DNA from: Coprococcus ammoniilyticus | GTDB lineage: Bacteria > Bacillota > Clostridia > Lachnospirales > Lachnospiraceae | Direction of reading: 5' to 3' | DNA length: 64,000 nucleotides | NCBI RefSeq assembly: GCF_025567345.1 | Contig: NZ_JAOQJS010000001.1 | Location: 532,232 to 596,231 of the forward strand | Part shown: positions 33,757-40,513 of the stretch, one piece after another | Layout: each line of letters opens with the position of its first letter | Numbering within the stretch: the first letter of the stretch is position 1 | Made by a program: the position numbers and the translations under genes | Notes under the pieces: model-generated | What the model saw: only the letters and a program-made list of their open reading frames with translations | What the model was told of the DNA's origin: nothing | The model's database searches: none

Positions 33757-35430
33757 ATGATAACAGAGTTAAAACCGGAAGAAGGAATTGCCGGAAAGTT
33801 TGTCAAGACAGCATTTGATGAGAATGGTGTATTAAGCAAGATTGAATTTACAAATGATGAGACCTTTAATTTTGCATTTGATGTAGTGGATGCATTAGCA
33901 GAAAAGACACCGGATAAGACAGCATTGATCTATGTGTCCAGAGATAAGGAAGAAAAGAAGTTTACATTTAAAGAGATCAAAGAGTGTTCCAATATGGCAG
34001 CAAATTATTATAAGAGCCTTGGTATCAAGAAGGGCGACAGAGTGCTGCTTGTATTAAAGCGCCATTATCAGTTCTGGTTTACGATCCTTGCACTTCACAA
34101 GATTGGAGCTGTAGCAATTCCTGCAACCAATATCTTAAAGGTAGAAGATTACAGATACAGAATTGAAGCTGCAAATGTAAAGGCTGTTGTATGTACAGCT
34201 GATGACAAGATTCCGGATGCAATGGCAGCCATCGATCCGGATGATAAGGTGATCAAGGTTATCGTAAATGGTGAGAGAGAGCATTTCCATCCATTTGATA
34301 AAGATATCCTTTCATTCAGCAAAGAATTTGCACGTCCGACAGGTGAAGATACAGTCTATGCACATGATACCATGATCATCATGTTCACATCAGGAACAAC
34401 CAAGCATCCAAAGATGGTAGCACATAATCATCTGTATGCACTTGGACATTATATTACAGCAAGATATTGGCATAATGTAAAGACGGATGGTATTCATTTT
34501 ACAGTATCCGATACCGGCTGGGGTAAGGCTCTCTGGGGCAAGCTCTATGGTCAGTGGTTATGCGAGACCTGTATCTTCGTTTATGATTTTGATGTATTCA
34601 GTGCAGACAATATCATGAAGCTTGTAGAACAGTACAAGATCACAACCTTCTGTGCGCCACCGACCCTTTACAGAATCCTTGTTAAGATGGATCTGAGCAA
34701 ATACGACCTTTCCGCACTGACTTACTGCACAACCGCAGGAGAAGCCCTGAATCCGGAAGTATTCTATAAATTCAAAGAGATGACAGGATTTACGATCTTT
34801 GAAGGCTTTGGTCAGACAGAGACTACACTTGCAATAGGAAATCTGAAAAATACAACACCGAGACCGGGTTCCATGGGTAAGGCAAGCCCACTCTATGATG
34901 TTCACATTATGAGACCGGACGGAACACTTGCTGATGTAGATGAGACCGGTGAGATCGTTATTAAGATTGCAGATGGCGAACCATATGGTCTGTTCTCTAC
35001 TTATAATAATGATGAGAAAATGACAAAAGAAGTTAAGCACGACGGTTATTACCACATGGGTGATACCGCATATATGGACAAGGATGGATATTTCTGGTTC
35101 GTAGGCCGTGTGGATGATATCATCAAGGTTGCCGGATACCGTGTTGGACCTTTTGAGATTGAAAATGAGATTATGAAGATCCCATATGTTCTGGAATGTG
35201 CAGTTACAGCTATACCGGATGGAACCAGAGGACAGGCGATCAAGGCAACGATCGTTCTGACAGAAGGAACGGTTGGCGATGATAACCTGAAGAAAGAGCT
35301 GAAGCGTTATTTCAAGGAGAACATGGCGAGCTACAAACGTCCTCGTGTGATCGAATTTGTCGATGAGATGCCAAAGACGATCAGTGGTAAGGTAAGACGT
35401 GTAGAGATCAAAGAGAAAGACTGGAAATAA
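33757..35430 (+). CDS. AMP-forming acyl-CoA synthetase
   Basis: Activates a carboxylic acid to an acyl-CoA through an acyl-adenylate. The 557-residue protein has the ANL-family motifs in order: IIMFTSGTTKHPKMV (phosphate loop, near 207), TAGEAL, FEGFGQTETTL (A5), GYYHMGDTAYMD with the key Asp (A7), FVGRVDDIIKVAGYRVGPFEIE (hinge; part RVDDIIKVAGYR) and KTISGKVRR with the catalytic Lys (A10). The closest named group seems to be medium-chain or aryl acyl-CoA ligases. GGAGGA precedes the ATG. The downstream thioesterase 90 bases away may share the transcript and reverse or edit the reaction. The substrate is not visible. Confidence 0.9.
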   Translation: MITELKPEEGIAGKFVKTAFDENGVLSKIEFTNDETFNFAFDVVDALAEKTPDKTALIYVSRDKEEKKFTFKEIKECSNMAANYYKSLGIKKGDRVLLVLKRHYQFWFTILALHKIGAVAIPATNILKVEDYRYRIEAANVKAVVCTADDKIPDAMAAIDPDDKVIKVIVNGEREHFHPFDKDILSFSKEFARPTGEDTVYAHDTMIIMFTSGTTKHPKMVAHNHLYALGHYITARYWHNVKTDGIHFTVSDTGWGKALWGKLYGQWLCETCIFVYDFDVFSADNIMKLVEQYKITTFCAPPTLYRILVKMDLSKYDLSALTYCTTAGEALNPEVFYKFKEMTGFTIFEGFGQTETTLAIGNLKNTTPRPGSMGKASPLYDVHIMRPDGTLADVDETGEIVIKIADGEPYGLFSTYNNDEKMTKEVKHDGYYHMGDTAYMDKDGYFWFVGRVDDIIKVAGYRVGPFEIENEIMKIPYVLECAVTAIPDGTRGQAIKATIVLTEGTVGDDNLKKELKRYFKENMASYKRPRVIEFVDEMPKTISGKVRRVEIKEKDWK

Positions 35431-35519
35431 GTCCGGACGATTATCTGCTTGGATAGATTACAGGCAGATGAAATGACATAGCCTGTGAGAAGCAGGCAGG
35501 AAATGGAGATGTTCATAAA

Positions 35520-35966
35520 ATGATAGATATGGAAATTAAGCCATATGAGCGTATGGTTTATTACTATGAAACTGACAGAATGGGAATTGTTCATCATTCT
35601 AACTATATCAGATGGTTTGAGGAAGCGAGACTGGACTGGATGAAGCAGATTGGATGGGATTACAAGACCATCGAGGACGACAATATCATTATTCCGGTAT
35701 TGTCGGTATCTGCGGAATACAAAACCATGTCCAGATATGGAGACAACATTGTGATCTATGTAAAGCTTGCAGAGTACACAGGCATCCGTATTGGATTTTC
35801 CTATGAAGTACATGACAAGAAGACTGGAGAGCTTCGGTGCGTCGGCACATCCTGTCATTGTCTGCTGGATGAGAACAATAAGCCGGTGTTCATGCGGAAA
35901 CGTTATCCGGAGAAGGATGCGTTCTTCAAGGAGCTCATGAAGCAGCAGGCTGAAGAGAATGCGTAA
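35520..35966 (+). CDS. Acyl-CoA thioesterase, hotdog fold (4HBT/YbgC type)
   Basis: A 148-residue cytosolic enzyme that hydrolyses acyl-CoA esters. The N-terminal ETDRMGIVHHSNYIRWFEEAR motif (part: TDRMGIVHHSNYIRWFEEAR) is the YbgC/4-hydroxybenzoyl-CoA signature, with the catalytic Asp of TDRMG. The central helix LDWMKQIGWDY and strand motif IPVLSVSAEYK are also standard. Length is as expected (130-150). GGAG precedes ATG 35520; ATG 35529 is an alternative. Its stop codon marks the first bases of a palindromic repeat. Confidence 0.9.
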   Translation: MIDMEIKPYERMVYYYETDRMGIVHHSNYIRWFEEARLDWMKQIGWDYKTIEDDNIIIPVLSVSAEYKTMSRYGDNIVIYVKLAEYTGIRIGFSYEVHDKKTGELRCVGTSCHCLLDENNKPVFMRKRYPEKDAFFKELMKQQAEENA

Positions 35967-36136
35967 ATTACACAATATAACAAGGGGATAGTCAATATCC
36001 ATTTTACAGCACACTTGCGTTCGTGTCTCACGTAACGGTACTAAATTCACCGCAGGGGCGGTTCATTAAGGACCGACGTGAGACAAGGTCTGTAAAATGG
36101 ATATTGACTATCCTCTTTTGTTATATTGTGTAATTT
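35965..36136 (-). repeat. Dispersed palindromic repeat, copy 8 (subfamily B)
   Basis: Arms of about 46 bases (35965-36010 and 36091-36136) are nearly perfect: AAATTACACAATATAAC, then GGATAGTCAATATCCATT, with GTTATATTGTGTAATTT at the far end. Nested stems GTCTCACGT / ACGTGAGAC and CACCGC / GCGGTT follow inside. The core in reverse orientation matches copy 9. Confidence 0.85.
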
Positions 36137-36154
36137 TATATAGTGGATTGCTGG

Positions 36155-36330
36155 GCAATACTGTAAAGCATCCTCACCATGTCCAGATATTTCTTTTGGA
36201 AGACCTTTTTTCACGTTGGTTCTTGATGAACCGCCTAGCGGTGAATCTAGTACCATTACGTGAAAATAGAACGAAAGTGCTCTGCATAAAGAAATATCTG
36301 GACATGGTGTGGGTTTTATAGAATTGCCAA
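36155..36330 (+). repeat. Dispersed palindromic repeat, copy 9 (subfamily B)
   Basis: Outer arms CACCATGTCCAGATATTTCTTT and its exact complement AAAGAAATATCTGGACATGGTG (cited as CACCATGTCCAGATATTTC / GAAATATCTGGACATGGTG) flank a core CACGTTGGTTCTTGATGAAC, GCGGTGAATCTAGTACC and TTACGTGAAAATAGAACG. That core matches copy 8 reversed, while the arms do not. Confidence 0.85.
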
Positions 36331-36353
36331 GTTCCCCTGCCAGATCCTCGCTG

Positions 36354-36382
36354 TTGACACATTGTTTTATAATTGCTAGTAT
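36354..36382 (+). promoter_or_regulatory. Promoter of the corrinoid-uptake-like operon
   Basis: TTGACA (36354-36359) and TAGTAT (36377-36382) are 17 bases apart. I looked for a cobalamin riboswitch in the 130-base leader and saw no B12 box. Confidence 0.65.
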
Positions 36383-36512
36383 AGGCTTGATATAAGGGAT
36401 TTCCATGCGGAATCAGGTATTATGTATGAGCATTATGGATGAGCTTGTTAAGAAAGATTATGAAGATCATGGCTGCAGGGCATGATGTATTTTGAAATGA
36501 TATGAGGTTAGA

Positions 36513-38561
36513 ATGAGAAAGATAAAAGAAAACAGAGAGAAAATGTATAGATCGCGTTGGACGAAAATTGTTAGTTATATGTTGGTAATGGTGATGGCTG
36601 TTTCCTTGTTTGGACAGGTTGCTGTGAATGGAGCATTTGACGGAACTGGCAAACAGGCAGGCACAGGTGTGATCGCGGGGCTTAGCCAGGTAGAGGCAGC
36701 TTCGGATACTTCTATTGATTATAAGGCGGTTTTGAAGGAAACGTCTGTTGCAATCGAGAAAAAGCTGACAACCTATAAGGTGGAAGTGGCAGATGAAACA
36801 GGCGGAACTTCCGTCGTAGACTGGTATGGTCCTGCAAATGCTTCAATCGGTGGCGAGTGGGCTGTGATCGGAGAAAGCCGTTATGGACGGAAGAATGTAT
36901 TGTGGTATCGTGCCTATTATGAGAATCTGGTACGGGTATTGCAGGCAGCCGGAGAAGCACAGGCATCTGCGGATGGAACAACTACAGGTGGAAGTGCAAA
37001 GACTGTGCCATTGAAGCTCGACAGCAGAAAGGGAACGGAAAATTCCAGAGCCATTCTTGCACTGACTGCTATGGGGATAGATGCGTCAAACGTAGAAGGG
37101 TATGATCTGACAGCAGCTTTGTCGGATATGACATATGTAAAAAAACAGGGCTTAAATGGACCAATCTGGGCGTTGATTGCGCTGGATTCCGGTAATTATG
37201 AGATACCGCAGATCACATCGGGTAAAACAACAGCCCAGGTATCCAGAGAAAAATTGTTATCTTATATATTAAGCAGTGAGCTTACAGATGGTGGATTTAA
37301 TCTGACGAAAAGTGATTCACAGGGGGCAGATCCGGATGTGACAGCAATGGCATTGCAGGCATTTGCACCATATTATACCGGACGGATAACTGTTGGAACA
37401 GAACTTCAGAAGCAGATCAGGGAAGCAGTGGACCGGAACATACAAGTTCTCTCAGATATGCAGAAAACCTCCGGAGCATACAGTTCATATGGAAGTGAGA
37501 ATGCAGAAAGCACGGCACAGGTGCTGGTGGCTTTATCCAGTCTTGGAATTGATGGAAGAACGGACAGTCGTTTTGTAAAAAATGGAAAGTCTGTGCTGGA
37601 TGGTCTGTTGTATTTTTATATATCATCAACCGGAATGTTTAAACATGTAGACACGGAAAAATCCGGCAATCAGATGGCGACCGAGCAGTCGTTTTACGCA
37701 TTGGTAGCGTATCAGAGGTTCCAGAATAAAAAGGCAACCTTGTATGATATGACAGATGCGGATAAAGCATGTGTTATGGAGCTGGCAGATTGCAGCGTAA
37801 CCATTTCAAAGACCGCATACACATATACCGGAAAGACGATCAGACCTGCAGTGACTGTTACCTGTAAAAAGCTGGATGGAACAACGATCACTTTAAAAAA
37901 AGACACAGATTATACAGTCACATATAAGAATAATAAAATGCCGGGCAAGGCAACGGTCGTAGTAAAAGGTAAGGGTGATTATACCGGAAGCGTAAGCAGA
38001 ACGATCACGATCGCACCGACGGCAACGGTGATTTCTTCGGTGACAAATACAGAAACCGGAATCCGGCTGAAATGGAAAAAGACGACAGGCGCAGAGAAAT
38101 ATATCATATATCGTAAAGCGGGAAATGGCTCCTGGAAGAAATATAAGTCGGTAAAGGCGGCAAATGGATGTTCCTTTACAGATACCAAAGTTACAAATGG
38201 AAGCAAATACGCATATAAGATACGGGCGTATGCGGATGGTGTATATGGAGCATACAGTTCCATACACACAATATACCGGGTAAAACAGCCGGCCCTGAAA
38301 GTAAAAAAGACAGGAAAAGGCAGACTGAAGTGTTCCTGGAAGAAGAACACGAAGGCGAACAGTTACCAGATCATGTATGGAACGAAGGCGTCCATGCAGG
38401 GGGCAAAGACGATCGCGATAAAAAAAGCCGGAACCGTGAAAAAGACTATAACCGGATTAAAAGCCGGAAAGAAATACTATATACGGATCCGGAGCTGTAA
38501 AACGGTGAATAAAAAGAAGTATTACAGCAGTTGGAGCAAGACCGTAAATATCCGGGCATGA
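36513..38561 (+). CDS. Secreted alpha/alpha-toroid protein with fibronectin-like domains (intrinsic-factor alpha-domain-like)
   Basis: A 682-residue exported protein. The signal peptide has a hydrophobic core at about 19-40. Residues 70-415 are a prenyltransferase/squalene-cyclase-type toroid, with repeats such as ADPDVTAMALQAFAPY (272), AESTAQVLVALSSLGID (331) and MATEQSFYALVAYQRF (388), the fold of the intrinsic factor/transcobalamin alpha domain. An Ig-like module (427-502) and two fibronectin-III-type modules (503-588 and 594-681) follow, probably for wall or surface attachment. The next gene encodes the DUF4430 half of the transcobalamin architecture and the ones after it an ECF transporter. 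A corrinoid ligand is an inference from this context. Confidence 0.75.
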   Translation: MRKIKENREKMYRSRWTKIVSYMLVMVMAVSLFGQVAVNGAFDGTGKQAGTGVIAGLSQVEAASDTSIDYKAVLKETSVAIEKKLTTYKVEVADETGGTSVVDWYGPANASIGGEWAVIGESRYGRKNVLWYRAYYENLVRVLQAAGEAQASADGTTTGGSAKTVPLKLDSRKGTENSRAILALTAMGIDASNVEGYDLTAALSDMTYVKKQGLNGPIWALIALDSGNYEIPQITSGKTTAQVSREKLLSYILSSELTDGGFNLTKSDSQGADPDVTAMALQAFAPYYTGRITVGTELQKQIREAVDRNIQVLSDMQKTSGAYSSYGSENAESTAQVLVALSSLGIDGRTDSRFVKNGKSVLDGLLYFYISSTGMFKHVDTEKSGNQMATEQSFYALVAYQRFQNKKATLYDMTDADKACVMELADCSVTISKTAYTYTGKTIRPAVTVTCKKLDGTTITLKKDTDYTVTYKNNKMPGKATVVVKGKGDYTGSVSRTITIAPTATVISSVTNTETGIRLKWKKTTGAEKYIIYRKAGNGSWKKYKSVKAANGCSFTDTKVTNGSKYAYKIRAYADGVYGAYSSIHTIYRVKQPALKVKKTGKGRLKCSWKKNTKANSYQIMYGTKASMQGAKTIAIKKAGTVKKTITGLKAGKKYYIRIRSCKTVNKKKYYSSWSKTVNIRA

Positions 38562-38652
38562 TCGGGATCGTAGAAGATGAATAAACATGCAGATGCCCGG
38601 AAAGCAGAAATTACAGGTACAATAAATACCGTATGACAGAAAGCAGCAGCAT

Positions 38653-39606
38653 ATGAAGTTCATTAAAAAAAATATAAAAAAAATAATTGGTATTCTGGCG
38701 GTGGTGCTGATCCTTACCGTGGCATTCTGGTATGGTGGAAATGCACCGGGTTCCAGAGGCTTTTCCGGATTTGGAAAGCAGCATACGGAATCCCGGAATT
38801 CGACCGAACTGGCAGAAGCTGAAACTGGTCAGGAGGAAACCGGACAGTCCTCGGTGACGGAATCGGAAACAACAGACGGTCAGGATGTTGATAGTCAGGA
38901 CACGGATCGTACAGATGAGACATCAGAAGGAGTGGCAACAGAAGATGGACAGGATCCATATGGCCCGGATGGACAAGGCTCCTCAGGGACGACAGAGGTT
39001 CTGACCGAACAGCCAACGACGGAACAAACGACTGAAACAAAAGAACCGAAAACAACGGAACAGCCAACGACGGAAGAAGAACCGGGGCAGAATACGACAG
39101 AAGCTCCAACGACGGAACGGCCGGCGCATCAGAAACCGGAGAAGCCTGCAACAACGGAAGAACCGGAAACGACAGAGCAGAAGCCGACCGAGGAGCAGAC
39201 ATATACTTGCACGATATCGATTAACTGCGATAATATTCTGAAAAACTGGAATATGTTAGATAAGAGCAAGCAGTCCTGTGTACCTGCCGATGGCTGGATC
39301 CTGAAGGAAGTCGAGGTAGAATTTAAAAAGGGACAGACCGTATTTGATGTATTAAAGGATATTACGAAAAAAAAGAGTATACAGCTTGAATATTCCTTTA
39401 CTGCATTATACGGAAGCTACTACATTGAGGGAATCCATAATCTGTATGAATTTGACTGCGGAGAATTATCCGGTTGGGAATATTGTGTCAATGGGAAGTT
39501 CCCGGCATTTGGATGCTCAAAATATGTATTGAAAGATGGAGATAAGATTGAATGGAAATACACCTGTGACCTTGGAGCAGATGTAGGAAATCCATATTTT
39601 GAATAA
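38653..39606 (+). CDS. Membrane-anchored DUF4430 protein (transcobalamin beta-domain-like)
   Basis: A 317-residue surface protein. One N-terminal hydrophobic helix (about 10-28) follows a Lys-rich start and acts as signal anchor. Residues 45-195 are a low-complexity Thr/Glu/Gln/Pro linker (TTEQPTTEE-type repeats), which would reach across the cell wall. The C-terminal 120 residues are a DUF4430 domain: GQTVFDVLKDI, ALYGSYYIEGIHNLYEFDCG, LSGWEYCVNGKFP and KDGDKIEWKYT are the family marks. In animals this fold is the beta domain that closes over cobalamin. The adjacent upstream protein has the alpha fold. The start is ATG 38653, with a poor Shine-Dalgarno site. Confidence 0.82.
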   Translation: MKFIKKNIKKIIGILAVVLILTVAFWYGGNAPGSRGFSGFGKQHTESRNSTELAEAETGQEETGQSSVTESETTDGQDVDSQDTDRTDETSEGVATEDGQDPYGPDGQGSSGTTEVLTEQPTTEQTTETKEPKTTEQPTTEEEPGQNTTEAPTTERPAHQKPEKPATTEEPETTEQKPTEEQTYTCTISINCDNILKNWNMLDKSKQSCVPADGWILKEVEVEFKKGQTVFDVLKDITKKKSIQLEYSFTALYGSYYIEGIHNLYEFDCGELSGWEYCVNGKFPAFGCSKYVLKDGDKIEWKYTCDLGADVGNPYFE

Positions 39607-39622
39607 CAGACAGGAGAAACAG

Positions 39623-40513
39623 GTGAAGAAGATCAGAAGGGATGCATTTGCAGATAGTCATCCAATCGTGAATTTGATATATTTTATATTTGTCATCGGA
39701 TTTGCAATGATGTCGCTTCATCCGGTTAGTTTAGGGATCGCTTTTTTGGGAGCGGTCTCATATTCTATCTGCCTGAATGGCAGACGGGCACTATATCAGA
39801 ATCTGCGCTATATGTTGCCGGTTGTGATATTGACGGCACTCATTAATCCGGCATTCAGTCATCAGGGGGTGACGATCCTGCGGTATCTGCCGTCCGGCAA
39901 TCCGCTGACGCTCGAATCTATTCTGTATGGTATAGCGGCTGCTGTAATGCTGGTGACAGTACTGTGCTGGTTCTCATCCTTCAACAGGATCATGACTTCT
40001 GATAAAATGATCTATCTGTTTGGGCGGCTGGCACCGTATCTGTCGATCGTTCTGTCTATGACGTTGAAGTTCCTGCCGGAATTTACCGCAAGGATCCGAC
40101 AGGTATATCAGGCACAGAAAGCGGCAGGCTGTGTGATGCCTGGGAAATATTTTAAACGGCTTCGAACCGGTATGCGGGTGATCTCTTCGGCAGCAACCTG
40201 GGCGTTAGAACGGGCGGTCATAACAGGTGACAGTATGAAGAGCCGGGGATATGGGTTAAAAGGCAGGACAGCATATTCATTATTTCATTTTAGAAAAAGT
40301 GATGGCTGCTGTCTGGTCGTGATTCTGGCAGCGGGAAGCTTTGTTGCGGCAGGAATGATCCGGGGCGTGATCGACTGGCAGTATTATCCGGATATAACAG
40401 GAAATGGATCAGGCGGAATGGGAATTGCGGTATTTGCAGGCTATCTGTTATTAGTAAGCCTGCCATGTGTGATGCATTTGTATCAGGCAATCTGGGAAAG
40501 GAAGAAAAGATGA
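39623..40513 (+). CDS. ECF transporter T component (EcfT)
   Basis: The energy-coupling membrane subunit of an ECF vitamin importer, with about five hydrophobic helices. Family marks are HPIVNLIYFIFV at the start, the coupling-helix motif SMTLKFLPEFTARIRQVYQAQKAAG (part: LRF-like MTLKFLPEFTARIRQV) and the second cytosolic motif with ERAVITGDSMKSRGYG, the ARG-type signature. A TTG start at 39599 would overlap the preceding gene, but AGGAGA at 39612-39617 is correctly spaced to GTG 39623, so I chose the latter; both are possible. Its stop overlaps the ATG of the ATPase fusion by four bases. Confidence 0.85.
   Translation: MKKIRRDAFADSHPIVNLIYFIFVIGFAMMSLHPVSLGIAFLGAVSYSICLNGRRALYQNLRYMLPVVILTALINPAFSHQGVTILRYLPSGNPLTLESILYGIAAAVMLVTVLCWFSSFNRIMTSDKMIYLFGRLAPYLSIVLSMTLKFLPEFTARIRQVYQAQKAAGCVMPGKYFKRLRTGMRVISSAATWALERAVITGDSMKSRGYGLKGRTAYSLFHFRKSDGCCLVVILAAGSFVAAGMIRGVIDWQYYPDITGNGSGGMGIAVFAGYLLLVSLPCVMHLYQAIWERKKR

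Noticed and set aside
8616..36330. Palindromes as remnants of an insertion sequence
   Set aside because: No transposase fragment, no conserved terminal repeats and no shared target duplications; the ends differ between copies.
36383..36512. Cobalamin riboswitch before the putative corrinoid operon
   Set aside because: No B12 box or the expected conserved helices were seen in the 130-base leader.
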